Shown one piece after another: positions 51,201-64,000 of a DNA stretch of 64,000 bases (position 1 is the stretch's first letter; every line of letters begins with the position of its first letter). Under the pieces are notes generated by a model. The model did no database searches. It worked only from the letters and a program-made list of their open reading frames with translations, and was not told the DNA's origin. Source of the DNA: Chondrosia reniformis (Eukaryota > Porifera > Demospongiae > Chondrillida > Chondrillidae); assembly GCA_947172415.1 (NCBI GenBank), contig OX359192.1, positions 808,501 through 872,500 on the forward strand. Direction: 5' to 3'. Made by a program: the position numbers and the translations under genes.

Positions 51201-54200
51201 CAGACAGCTGTTCTGGTAATACCATTCCTCATCAGTGACCCTGGGAATCTTCCCAGAAGATCCTCAGAACCTTATAAACGTACATGTATGCTATACTTTG
51301 ATGTGATTCAGACAAAACAATACAGTCTTGTTCAGCAACATTCTCTGTTATGTCACCACCTGGCTTGCTCAGGTCGACAGTCTTGCCTCTAGTTTTGGTA
51401 TTCACCTGAGGACAGGGTGTTTCTGTAACACTGGAGCTTGTCAGAGATATCTGGGGATCACCTCGGAGCAGGTAAAGAAGAACCTGGAGGTGAGTTGGCC
51501 ATGTAAGCATGGTGAATTAAAACATTGACAGACGGAGCTCTCTGAACATACGTAGTTAGAGGTTCTTATATACAGTTGATATGCCATACTGAAGTGATCA
51601 ATCAAATTAAGAATTTAAATTACAGCTAGGGACCAATTCTGTTTACTTTGGGAGATATATGTCTAATATGATTTAAGGCTTGTAGAAATGCCCGCCATCT
51701 TCATCATGCATAGTGTCTCTACTTTCTACTTAGTCTGGGCATGAATGTGGCGATGCTGTAGATATTATTAATGGTGTGCCTACCGGTTCTGTGAGAATAT
51801 TATTTGGCTACATGTCTACTCTAAATGATGCACACCAATTCTTAAAGTTTATCAGGGAATGTTTTGTTCAAAGGACTTTGTCAAAAGTAGGCAAACAAAT
51901 GGGGAAGACCCATCAATTAGGTGCAGAGGCTGATTATTTGATGACTCAAGGTGGGAGTACATGTTTGTGTAACTTGTAATGGCTAAATATGTTTGTTCCT
52001 ATATATACTTACATAAATGTAGAATTACTATATATATACACTGGTCATATTGATGATACAGAGGTGCTTTCTCTTGTTAAGCTAATAGTAAAAGAATTTA
52101 CAAAATACGTACGTATGTAGGTGTAGACATATCTGGTATTTCCATATGTTTCTAAGCTGTAATAATGTCCTTTGTGGTAAAACATTCTTGGATTCCGTAC
52201 AACAGGAAACTAGTACACTCCAATAAATGTGTATTTAGTTATTTGAAACATGAGATAGGAGCTAATTAGCGAATTAGTACATGTACTTGTTTTTATATAT
52301 GCTACGTACATATGTATATACTGTATTATCTGAGCACATCTGTTTCTATGCAAACCGTTTTTTGGGGTGGAGTCCACATTTTATTAAGAGGAACATCCTC
52401 CTCTGATTGAGGTCAAAGGCTTGTTTTTGTTACATTTCCTCTTTACTTATAGACAGTTTACAGGATGGTCATGAATATCATTATGAAACAGGTCATGAAT
52501 CTAATTTACTTGGAAAGCTGAGTGTGGGCATGTCTGTCACATATCAATCCAGCTACACCACAGGTATGAGAACTAGTCCAAACAACAGCTTTGCTCTCCT
52601 CCATTGTGATGCTTATACAATCCTTGTCCCTCTGAAAATTGAGGATTTTCCCCCTAAGGTGTACAGTTACTTGTGTGTAGATTCATAAACTAAGAGAAGA
52701 TTCTTATTATATATATATATAACATTGTGTTGGCCTATTTATTTAGTATGAATTTCAAAACACATTAGTAAGTACTTTCTCTGTAGAATTATTTCCTCAA
52801 AGTGATCATAAGTTGTCTTTAAAGGAGCTGTGTATTTATCCTGTGAAGAGCTGCTCTCCATATAAGGTGCACCATTATATTCACATATCACAAGCCAGTA
52901 CTTTGTTAGTATCTCTGCACTCTGTATACATTACAAGCCAAACCTATCCTCTATACACATAGACCATTTAGGCCACCACCATTTTTAGTTTAGTCTGATA
53001 TAGGGTTCTGTAATGTATATTGTATACAATATATTTGTGTTTTGTATGCTTCTCTTGTGTGTAAGGTGACTGAATGGCCAGTGAGTGATAAAGGTCTGTT
53101 GTACGACCGCGAGTGGTTAGTTATGTCGGAGTCTGGAGTCACATTGAACCAGAAACAGGAAACTAAATTATGTTTCATTTCACCATCAATCGATCTAAGG
53201 GATGGATCATTGACATTATCAGCAGCTGGTATGGTCTATATATATGTATATTACATTCAACTCCATCTCTATTTGTTTATCAAATCTTTTGATTGTTATT
53301 CCCACTCTCCTGTACTGACTGTCTGTGGTTAGGTTATGGTCAAGTGTCCATCTCCCTGAGCTGCACTTCTCCAAAGAGTGGCTCCTTACGCTACAAGACT
53401 AAAGTCTGTGGGGACAGGCAAGTTGTACACTATTGTATTGGCTGGCTTCACTGATATGTGTAAACCTTGTCTACATGGATTGCTAAGGAGTAGAGGAAAT
53501 GGTTAATAAGATAAGATGATTGAGAATTTCCTTTTCAAACTTGTTATCTTGCGAACCATTTCATTCTTTTCTGTATTTAGAGTGTTTACTATTAACAGTA
53601 CGATTATCAGCAAATTCATTTACATATTGCTAGATGCATTATCAGTCTTCTCTGTAACAGCCCTGTTGAAAATTCTTAAGGCATGAATAATCTAACACAC
53701 CATTTTTCAGCATGCTACATCTAGTAAAAGACCTATAGGAAAAACCTAGTGAGAGCTTGGGTGAGGTTACAAGAGTCTTCTTCTCCTTCTCTTCTTCATT
53801 GGGTAATACTCTAATGAGTTTAGAGATGACTTTATTTATACAGTTCTACAGTAAATGTGTGGCATATAAATGTGTATATATACGTACATGTATACGTATG
53901 TGTAATACAAAATTGTCCATGTAATGTGTATCCATATTTAGAGTATGTGGAGTGGACTGTGGGGAAGAGGTTGCTAAATGGTTGAGTCAGGTGTTAAAGA
54001 GAAAGTGTAGATTTATCAGACAAGATACAGACAACAGAAGATCAGCCAAAGATGGTAAGAGAAGAATAATCTGACACACCATTTTCCAACATGCTATAAA
54101 AAAGACCTACAGTATAGGGAACTAAACCTAGCGAGAGCTTTGGATGAGGATACAAGTGTTCTGACAGCTGTTTCTAGGATTCCACTCTTCATCAGTGACC

Positions 54201-54623
54201 CTGGGAATCTTTCTTTTCTTTTTGATCTTTTGTGAGTCCTTGGTTTGAGATATACTTGCACTTGAGGTATAATTTGATGATTGTGATGAGTTGACCTGCC
54301 TGCTTATCTGATATGCCCGCTAGTAGTGATGGGGGCTTACCTACTGAACAGTACTCTGTTTTATCTACCTTTTCTATTCATGTAAAGTTTCAAATGCAAA
54401 ACACATTTGTTATCTGCAACTAAAGATATGCTATATGTACATATGTAACCTACATATACGTATATACTAGTATAAGTGTTACACTATCATATATAATATG
54501 TACCAACTCATCCTTCTTGTCAGATCCTAAGGATTCCACAGGCTCATATAAAATAAAACCCTTTGTTCTTATTTCGTAGGCTCTGGTACGCTGTCCTTTG
54601 TCAACCAAGCTCAGTATTTGTTG
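48211..54623 (+). CDS. MOCOS: molybdenum cofactor sulfurase, 3' end missing
   Basis: PLP enzyme that sulfurates the molybdenum cofactor for xanthine dehydrogenase and aldehyde oxidase. Exons: 48211-48300, 48650-48980, 49481-49618, 49886-50306, 50749-51025, 51373-51489, 51734-51950, 52453-~52658, ~52787-52866, 53066-53228, 53333-53417, 53942-54054, 54580-54623. The NifS-like part shows YLDHTGCTLYSQSQL, NPHSGNIS, SFYKMLGYPTGLGALL (PLP Lys) and GCFCNTGACQRYLG (catalytic Cys); the MOSC part shows LCIYPVKSCSPYK and DKGLLYDREWLV. The exon 8/9 junction is uncertain: the obvious donor does not keep phase. Intron 11 uses a GC donor (ACAG|GCAAGT). The last visible exon ends FVNQAQYLL beside a GTAATC donor, where duplicated DNA starts. 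About 150 C-terminal residues expected from the human protein are not found. Confidence 0.88.
48505..48635 (+). mobile_element. dispersed repeat R1, copy h
   Basis: 3' part of R1 lying directly before MOCOS exon 2; its last bases (TTTATTAGATTATTC) run into the acceptor region of that exon. Core absent. Confidence 0.65.
49045..49105 (-). mobile_element. tRNA-derived SINE fragment, minus
   Basis: Reverse complement of the tRNA-like head: GCTACAATTGCC, CACTGAGC and CCAGTGCTCGG appear in inverse order. In MOCOS intron 2, ~210 bases before a plus-oriented copy. Confidence 0.65.
49315..49475 (+). mobile_element. tRNA-derived SINE copy (best preserved head)
   Basis: GCAATTG pairs with a near-complementary 3' side to make an acceptor stem; the D-arm is GCTCAGTGACAGAGC, the anticodon arm CTGGT...ACCAG with loop GGTCATA, and the T-arm has GGGTTCAATTC. 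Without T at position 33 it is not a working tRNA, but the pol III A and B boxes look usable. Confidence 0.75.
50297..50408. repeat. repeat copying the MOCOS exon 4 splice donor
   Basis: TACATCAAAGGTATCCAT occurs at 50297-50314, 50334-50351 and 50391-50408. The first is the real exon 4 end and donor (CAAAG|GTATCC); the other two lie in the intron. Confidence 0.85.
50455..50652. repeat. ~35-bp tandem repeat in MOCOS intron 4
   Basis: About six units of CTTAATGACTGTTCATTAAT plus CACTCTCTCCCTCC, with the last unit shortened. Confidence 0.85.
51130..51258 (-). mobile_element. dispersed repeat R1, copy i
   Basis: Contains CUGAUGA and GCUGUCUGGCC on the minus strand, but the second core strand has lost a base (GAAC instead of GAAAC), so the ribozyme is likely dead. 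In MOCOS intron 5. Confidence 0.7.
53688..53805 (-). mobile_element. dispersed repeat R1, copy j (partial)
   Basis: 3' portion only, ending at TCTTCATTGGG; no core. In MOCOS intron 11. Confidence 0.65.
54064..54245 (-). mobile_element. dispersed repeat R1, copy k
   Basis: Core CUGAUGA, GAAAC and GCUGUC are intact (54160-54203, minus), but the 3' strand of stem I is replaced by AGAACA, so stem I cannot form as in the other copies. In MOCOS intron 12. Confidence 0.7.
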
Positions 54624-54624
54624 G

Positions 54625-55873
54625 TAATCATTACTACTGGAAATGATTACCTTACGTATATCTAAGAACCAGGAAGTAGTTCAAGTTTGCACCCCATAAT
54701 TTTTTTTAACTTGAAATACTTGTTTACACAAATTTACAATACCAAAATGTACAGCAGTAATTATAAAGAATCGGTTCACTAATGTCAGTAATTTGTAAAA
54801 GTGCCTTTATTATGCATCAGAAAAACTTCTTTCTCATGCAAGTAGTTTCACCACTAATACCTCTACGTATCACTATCATTGCTGCTATCATTGCTGCTAT
54901 CATCGTCGCAATTTCGATCAGTACACACAAATATCAAGTGATTAAAGAAGACAAACTCTCCACACCTAAGTTTTGTCGCCTTCATGATTTTAAGAGTGCG
55001 AGATTTATGACTAGCGCTGGCATTAATCTTGAACTTGTAATCTCTATTCATTTTGGTATCGTAGGGATTAACCAGAGTGAGTATGAATTCTTTGTCTTCA
55101 TAATATGTGCTTTCCATTTCACTGTACGCTTTGAGTATATTTCCTACCCAATTAAAGGTAAAGAATATTGCTGTGCCATCATTGATAAAAGTAACAGCTT
55201 CTTGTGTGTCAGGACTTTCCATCGGAACACTAAACACAATATCTGGAGGTTTTACATCAAGAAGGCGATCAACAAAGGCTACTATTGCAAGATTTGATGC
55301 CAAAGCATGCTCTTTTTCAAGAGACTTGCATTTTCTGTCCAATGCCAAAATTTTATCATTAAATCCTTCAGTGGCCAATTGAAGTTTTCTTTCAAAAGCT
55401 TTTTCGAGATCAGCAATGTTTTTGTCAAATTTCTTCTCCAATTCTTTCGTATCTGTTGTGCCTGTTCCCACTTTCTCCTGGCAGGAGTGTGAGCTCTTGA
55501 CATGACTCTCATGATCGCAAAGCTCTCCAGTCCACTGACAGCCGATACTTCTGAAGCGACAGTATACTGTGAGGCTCTGTATCATGCGCTGTATCGTCCT
55601 GGACACTTTATACTCCAACCCACTACACCTACAAACTGGACAGGAAGGTCTAAGAGAGCCCTTCTTCCATTTCTCCAGGCAGTTGAGACAAAAGGCTTTT
55701 CCGCAGCAAGTTGTCTCTTGGGGATTAACCAAGAGGTCGTGACATATCTGGCAATAAAGTAGCGACTGTGGCTTGGAACAAAAAACGTACGCTTCCTTAT
55801 TGTACTCTTCTCGGTGTGAGGACTCCATTTAGCTAAACGGATATTAAACGTCCTATCAAATATAAGAGGTGAT
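54625..55873 (+). repeat. segmental duplication, block 2 (TRAF-like gene only)
   Basis: Matches ~41833-43054 and ~59330-60575, starting ATTACTACTGGAAA right after the last visible MOCOS exon and ending ~GAGGTGATTA. More diverged than blocks 1 and 3 are from each other. Bases 55874-56140 beyond it match nothing else in the window and show no gene. Confidence 0.85.
54863..55828 (-). CDS. TRAF-like RING protein, copy 2
   Basis: 321 aa, single exon, intact. Same architecture as the gene at 42041-43018: RING (CQICHDLLVNP to CPVC), TRAF-type zinc finger, coiled coil and a non-MATH C-terminal region. The tail differs, ending DDDSSNDSSNDSDT instead of the YTYTYTY repeat. Substitutions are spread along the protein and the frame is kept, which suggests the copy stayed under selection after duplication, or is young. 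It lies directly behind the truncated MOCOS gene, in opposite orientation. Confidence 0.78.
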   Translation of the reverse strand: MESSHREEYNKEAYVFCSKPQSLLYCQICHDLLVNPQETTCCGKAFCLNCLEKWKKGSLRPSCPVCRCSGLEYKVSRTIQRMIQSLTVYCRFRSIGCQWTGELCDHESHVKSSHSCQEKVGTGTTDTKELEKKFDKNIADLEKAFERKLQLATEGFNDKILALDRKCKSLEKEHALASNLAIVAFVDRLLDVKPPDIVFSVPMESPDTQEAVTFINDGTAIFFTFNWVGNILKAYSEMESTYYEDKEFILTLVNPYDTKMNRDYKFKINASASHKSRTLKIMKATKLRCGEFVFFNHLIFVCTDRNCDDDSSNDSSNDSDT

Positions 55874-56161
55874 TATTGGGGCGAGCCTTAAACACATGGC
55901 CTTCCAATTACCTTTTCACACCTTAGTATAGACTGAAGATGATGCATCTGCATGCCATTATCATGCAGCAAAATTCCAGTCTCAGCCAATAATCACCGCA
56001 GATTTGACTTGCCTTGAGTGTGAGCTAGGAGTACCATTGGTTGCTTGCATGTATTCACATAAACAACAGGGTTAGAGACAATTTGGTAACTTGCACACAA
56101 GGGACATTGTTCATGAAATAAATTAAAGGCCCCAACCTTTATGTCTCTTCAACACATGCAG

Positions 56162-56788
56162 ACACCTTGCCCACTGTGTGAGGAGGCCAAAGAGGAAGTA
56201 AAGAGGTTCTCAGAGCAGGTAACTTTACATTATCTGTTTTACCCTCCTCCCACTGGAAATGGTCTGGATCTCTGAATGTCAGCTTGTACTGATAAATAAA
56301 ATCAACAATATATAATTAATGTGAATGCATAGCGACTAATTACTTACTTGATAGTTTAAGAGGGGAAACATGAAGGGAGTTTGCTGTGGCAATTGTAGCT
56401 TAGTGGCAGAACACTGGTAGTCATAATCAGCTGCCCTGGGTGCGATCCCCAGCAATTGCTTATTCCTTGTTTTCCCTCTTTATGATGTTTGAAAATGATT
56501 ACTTGTGGTTTGATTATCACTTTCATTATTCATGTATGTGCATACATAAGTCAATCACAAGACTTAGTGTGTTAAATATACGAGATCAATACGTTCATAT
56601 GCCATTCCCTCCTTGCATGTGACATACAGGTGACAATTGAAGAATGCTACATTGATGTTGCGGGCAATGAGGAATGGAAGAGACTTTACCAATATGATAT
56701 CCCAGTGTTCCATCTAAATGGTAAATTCTTGATGAAACACAAAGTTGATATAGGAAAGCTTACTGCAGCTTTAGCTTTAGATTTATAA
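56162..56788 (+). pseudogene. glutaredoxin-like copy lacking its first exon
   Basis: Exons 56162-56218 (TPCPLCEEAKEEVKRF) and 56630-56788 are intact and match the gene at 39.4-40.5 kb. The exon with the leading strand ILTMFTK lies outside the duplicated block. Translation could start at an ATG just before the CxxC exon (56141 or 56156), giving a protein without the first beta strand, but the block edge makes a 5'-truncated pseudogene more likely. Confidence 0.65.
56370..56530 (+). mobile_element. tRNA-derived SINE copy (block 3)
   Basis: Duplicate of the 40.1 kb copy: GGCAATTGTAGCTTAGTGGC, then GGGTGCGATCCCCAGCAATT. It was present before the segmental duplication. Confidence 0.75.
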
Positions 56789-57111
56789 GTATTATAGAAT
56801 TGTACACTGCAATGATGTTGAAGGAATGCAATCAACTTCAGTATGTTATTTTTGTAGCTGCCTTTCAATTAATCTTGAATTATAGAATTATACATAAGTT
56901 TTATGGCTATATAGCCATTCACTGATTCTTTAATTTAATTGCTGAAAAGTTATAGTTATATGAAGAAAAAAACATTTTTGTCATTTTGACATTAACCTAT
57001 TCATCAGCTGTATTGACTGCTGGATTAATTACTGTGTTATTTATATCGTGATTGCAAGTTAATAAAGAGTGAAATAGATGGTCTCCAAGTAAAGCTAATT
57101 GACTCTCGTTG

Positions 57112-58000
57112 TCAAAGTAAGAGTTGCAGATGGTTCTTTGGTTCAAAGACCACATACAGTGAGCCAAAAGTTGGTCTCTTCTCTGGATTCGGATGCCTAT
57201 AGAAAGGAAACAAGCAATGATTGAAAACCAAATGTTTCCAAATCTACTGTTGGAGAAGTAGTTTGAATGAATATGTGCCTATCTTACATATACAGCCATG
57301 ATAGTAAGGCAACTGCAGTAATGCTAGTTTTTTAACCAAGAGATATTCTTCTTTAAAACAACTATCTTCTTATTACTATTACAGCAAACACTCTGCCATC
57401 ACTTCATATAACTAAAACCCACCAACACTCAATCATGATGGTGTACACTTTTCTCAGGCACCCAGGTGGAGGAGCGGTCCTATAGCCTTTCATTAGTTCA
57501 CGGTACACCTACATACATAATATATTATTAAGCACAAATTTATGAACTTTCTCTATGCTTTAGTAGTCAGTGGTGAATTATGTGCAGGAATATCACAAGA
57601 TTGACTCACATTCTCCAGTTCGATATTGAAAAAGGGTTTGTTTCCAAGGCTCCACATTTCAAACAACAGGCACCCAAAACTCCAAATGTCACTTGCAGTA
57701 GTGTACTTCCTGTAGGCAAGTGCCTAACACAGTAGAAAAGAAGAGTGAACATTACATTAATAATCATGCTGGATGCACAATCCCGTACTTCAGGTGCAGT
57801 CCATTTAACTGGCACTTGGCCTCCAGATGACTTATAATAATCATTACTCTCCAGATCTCTGGACATTCCAAAATCGCCAATCTAAAAACATTATATTTGC
57901 ATGCAGCGGTTGTCATGGATTAGGATTGTTTTACCTTACAGGTGTACCTGGCATCTAGCAGGATATTTCCAGCTGCAAGATCTCTGTGATTAAAGGACTT
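57112..58000 (-). pseudogene. tyrosine kinase C-lobe fragment (block 3)
   Basis: Five exons on the minus strand: 57935-58000 (SKSFNHRDLAAGNILLDARY), 57789-57881 (IGDFGMSRDLESNDYY, PVKWTAPE), 57610-57723 (ALAYRKYTTASDIWSFG), 57423-57508 (VYRELMKGYRTAPPP) and 57112-57196 (HPNPEKRPTFGSLYVVF). Catalytic HRDLAA and DFG motifs, the activation-loop YY and WTAPE are all present and splice sites are good, so this part derives from a receptor-type tyrosine kinase. Upstream coding is interrupted at 58000 by the LTR-like element, and no N-lobe, membrane helix or outer region follows. A remnant, or the 3' end of a gene broken by insertion. Confidence 0.75.
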
Positions 58001-58937
58001 GCTATAGGGCTACGCGAGACTAGGCTAGCGTGAGATCAAGAAAAGCTTCGGAGAGAATCGACAAACGACTCCTTTATTCATCACAAATTTCTAAAGTTCT
58101 CAAATTCACCAGGACTGCGATGCAAAATAATAATATTGCCCGCGCGCCTCTCTTCAATTAGCAATTACAATTAGCACTTCGTCAGCCATTTTGTAACTAT
58201 TGTGAAAGTGTGAAAGCCAAGAAACTATAATCAAGGCTGACGTCACCTAAACACGTGACCGTCATTTCCTAATTTGGAGTTTGCGCGGGAAAATTGGAAT
58301 GCAGCCATATAAAAGATGGCGAGGTGTGAACTTTTCTCAGTTTACCCCTAGTGGCTTACTTGACGCGTGAGATTGCTAAAGTTTCTGTGCCTGACGGTGG
58401 TCTTTCCTTATCCCGAGTAGTCCTGTTCGGAGCGCTAGACAAGTAGACCCAGGATTCCCCTCGGCTCCGCCAGAGAGCTGAGAATGCGGCCTGGTGTCAC
58501 GTTGGATATGCAATCTGATCAGGAACTCAGTGGGAGGGTTGGTGCTTGGGATTGGTCCTCACTAGCTCTGGCTTCGGCTGGGGTCTGACGGCACGGAGAT
58601 TGAGGTGATCACGTAACTATGTAAGTTGAAGTCGGTTGTCGACACCTGATTTGGGCAGTTGTTTCGCCAGTCCCCACTTCAAGGACGTCATCCGATCCTG
58701 AGGAGTTAAAGGTGTGGCAACACACTGATTCTCATCGGGGCAGTTTGCGGTTCGGGAGGGTCGGACTTGGCATAGGCTGAAAGTGAGGCTAACGCTGATC
58801 GATTCCTATGTCATGGCTAGTAACTCCATGAGTGCAGATTACTGCGCAGTTACAGCTTCTGTTACACAATAGTTAGTGTCAACGCTGTGGGGTGGGGCAC
58901 GATGTACTTTCACCTCCTCGTGGTGTGCCCTGGGACA
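58000..58937. mobile_element. LTR-like fossil, about 938 bases
   Basis: Begins TGCTATAGGG and ends CCTGGGACA, the TG...CA ends of an LTR, and is much richer in G+C than its surroundings. It holds a TATAAAAG box near 58316 (plus) and an AATAAA on the minus strand near 58075; orientation is unclear. Flanking five-base sequences (GGACT and GCTCT) match only partly. No coding part is seen, so it would be a solo LTR. It interrupts the kinase fragment. Confidence 0.45.
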
Positions 58938-59534
58938 GCTCTACTTGAGTTGTGCTGAGAGAAGTACACGACCAGTTTCAAGATTTATTTTTCTCAAGTT
59001 AAGTCCCTTATGAAGCATATAACTGCATCATTTTATTTCATGTATTTTCATGCTGTAGGAAATTGGGAATGAGCTGTTGTGTCCTGAATCTTCATTGTGT
59101 TCATGAAATTGTTCATTTGTCAGTGCCAATTGAGTTTCTGTGTAGTCTTATAATTTGACTATTTAATGAATTGTCTTATTGTTAATTAATGTTTTGTTGT
59201 CTATTTCCAACATTTTATTTAATGTTGAGTATACAAACCTTTTATGCTATATAAGTCAGAGATCTATAGGAAATAAAAAGTACATACTCTAAGTTTAACA
59301 TAGTATATGTGTAAATGACTATATATTCATTACTACTGGAAACGGTTACCTAACATATCTATATCTAAGAACCAGCCTGAGTTTGCGCCCCATGAGTTTT
59401 TTAACTTAAAATACTTGTTTACACAAATTTACAATACCAAAATGTACAGCAGTAATTATAAAGAATAGGTTCACTAATGTCAGTAATGTGTAAAAGTGCA
59501 TCAGAAAAACTTCTTTCTCACGGGAAATCCACCA

Positions 59535-60533
59535 CTAATACGTATACGTATACGTATAACCATCATCGCTGCTATCATAGTCGTCGTCATTGCGATTTTG
59601 ATCAGTACACACAAATATCAAGTGATTAAAGAAGACAAACTCTTCAGACCTAAGTTTTGTAGCCTTCATGATTTCAAGAGTGTGAGATTTATGACTAGCG
59701 CTGGCATTAATCTTGAACTTGTAATCTCTGTTCATTTTGGTATCGTAGGGATTAACCAGAGTGAGTATGAATTCTTTGTCTTCATAATATGTGCTTTCCA
59801 TTTCACTGTACACTTTGAGGATATTTCCTACCCAATTAAAGGTAAAGCATATTTTTGTGCCATCATTGATAAAAGTAACAGCTTCTTGTGTGTCAGGACT
59901 TTCCATCGGAACACTAAACACAATATCTGGAGGTTGTACATCAAGAAGGCGATTAACAAAGGCTACTATTGCAAGATTTGATGCCAAAGCATGTTCTTTT
60001 TCAAGGGACTTGCATTTTCTGTATAATGCTACAATTTTATCATTCAATATCGTTACTTTTTCATTAAATCTTTCAGTGGCCAATTGAAGTTTTCTTTCAA
60101 AAGCTTTTTCGAGATCAGCAATGTTTTTGTCAAATTTCTTCTCCAATTCTTTCGTATCGGTTGTGTCTGTTCCCACTTTCTCCTGGCAGGAGTGTGAGCT
60201 CTTGACATGACTCTCATGATCGCAAAGCTCTCCAGTCCACTGACAGCCGATACTTCTGAAGCGACAGTATACTGTGAGGCTCTGTATCATGCGCTGTATC
60301 GTCCTGGACACGTTATACTCCAACCCACTATACCTACAAACTGGACAGGAAGGTTCATGAGAGCCCTTCTTCCATTTCTCCAGGCAGTCGAGACAAAAGG
60401 CTTTTCCGCAGCAAGTCGTCTCTTGGGGATTAACCAAGAGGTCGTGACATATCTGGCAATAAAGTAGCGACTGTGGCTTGGAACAAAAAACGTACACTTC
60501 CTTATTGTACTCTTCTCGGTGTGAGGACTCCAT
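59535..60533 (-). CDS. TRAF-like RING protein, copy 3
   Basis: 332 aa, single exon, intact. Nearly the same as the gene at 42041-43018, including the YTYTYTY tail, but with seven extra residues in the coiled coil (around RFNEKVTILNDKIVALYRK). RING, TRAF-type zinc finger and C-terminal region as in the other copies. Shares its upstream region with the second PGGT1B copy in the same divergent arrangement. Confidence 0.8.
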   Translation of the reverse strand: MESSHREEYNKEVYVFCSKPQSLLYCQICHDLLVNPQETTCCGKAFCLDCLEKWKKGSHEPSCPVCRYSGLEYNVSRTIQRMIQSLTVYCRFRSIGCQWTGELCDHESHVKSSHSCQEKVGTDTTDTKELEKKFDKNIADLEKAFERKLQLATERFNEKVTILNDKIVALYRKCKSLEKEHALASNLAIVAFVNRLLDVQPPDIVFSVPMESPDTQEAVTFINDGTKICFTFNWVGNILKVYSEMESTYYEDKEFILTLVNPYDTKMNRDYKFKINASASHKSHTLEIMKATKLRSEEFVFFNHLIFVCTDQNRNDDDYDSSDDGYTYTYTY

Positions 60534-61124
60534 TTTTAAACGGAGATATTAAACGTCCTATCAAATATGAGAGGTGATTATAATTAGTGTCAAAATTAAG
60601 CGCGTGTTTTTTCGTTAATAGGAAGGGTACCGTCCGCGATGGAAGGGCTGACTTTTGTTACAATCGGCGTTTCCCCCATACCTTCCGTTGTCGCTGGGTT
60701 TGAACATGGGTCACTTGACTTCTTCACTTTCTCCCTTGCCAGGTATTTTACCAAGTGTGTGGTGCGTCTAGTAATTCGCGTGTGGTTTTGCGCCGCGGGC
60801 GAAACGTCCATTTTGAAAAATGGCTGACCTTTGTGAGGACAGTTAGAGGCCTATAACTGACTACAGGTTGGTATAAATCTGTTTGACAAAAATAATAGTA
60901 GAGCTTGTATCCTTTGTACTGCTGGTGTGTGATGAAGACATTCTGAAGCGTGTCAATTGTCGACTGGTAATTACCAGGATGAAGGAGTTAATCTTCTCTC
61001 TGATTAACCAGCCAAGTAATGCATGTACGAGTATCTAGGTTAAGTTAAATTATTCCCTGGTCTTAACTGAAATAAGTACATTTCTACGTCTAGGTTCTCA
61101 AGTAGGTGTTTAGTGCATTCGACA

Positions 61125-63732
<2,608 letters not shown>

Positions 63733-64000
63733 GTTAGTAGCAGTTTTGACTCATATAGTGCCTATGTGACTGTAGTTACAATCTTGGACAATGAATGTCC
63801 TCTGACTGGTGCAGTTCCCTGTGTATGTACGTACGTAGGTATATCATACTTCATTTTATTACTGATGTTTTTTTATACGAGGTCCCTCATTAATACCAGC
63901 ACTATGCTGAAGGAATATATTTACAAACATATATTTCGTAAATATTTCCCATAGCTGATAATTAATTATTAAGATTATTTGATGTATGTAATTCACAAAT

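Overview
The window looks like part of a demosponge genome, most like Amphimedon. This is inferred from compact, intron-containing metazoan genes, AT-rich spacers, expanded TRAF-like RING genes and many small foldback repeats; no species marker was read directly. Nearly all exon boundaries given here were checked by hand for GT-AG sites and a continuous reading phase.

Left third (1-12.5 kb): a lone minus-strand exon, a 15-bp minisatellite, and an LRRC8/pannexin-like channel gene on the minus strand. Then comes a large imperfect palindrome. A polyamine oxidase gene (+) and a decayed fucosyltransferase-like copy (-) face an intact fucosyltransferase-like gene (+) and a second intact polyamine oxidase gene (-).

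Middle (12.5-38 kb): a LINE remnant, then a complete 20-exon SMG5 gene on the minus strand (13.9-30.4 kb). A repeat-rich intergenic region follows, with a Tigger-type DNA transposon carrying a 17-bp minisatellite.

Right part (37.8-64 kb): mitochondrial ribosomal protein mL54, an aprataxin-like gene and a C5orf63-type glutaredoxin-like gene. Next are a tyrosine-kinase remnant, a TRAF-like RING gene and a complete PGGT1B gene (geranylgeranyltransferase I beta subunit). MOCOS (molybdenum cofactor sulfurase) follows; its recognisable coding sequence stops at 54.62 kb, where copied DNA begins. The block from the glutaredoxin gene to PGGT1B (39.8-46.7 kb) is repeated at 56.1-64 kb, and a third copy of only the TRAF-like gene lies at 54.6-55.9 kb.

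The most notable signal is RNA-like. A dispersed repeat family, called R1 here (about 12 copies), carries a hammerhead-ribozyme motif. The motif is complete in two copies, one of them with a base change that keeps stem I paired. Several foldback elements carry related hammerhead-like cores. Two minisatellites (15 bp and 24 bp) vary mainly at their CpG, as expected from decay of methylated CpG. In two genes an exon end and its splice donor have been copied into tandem repeats.
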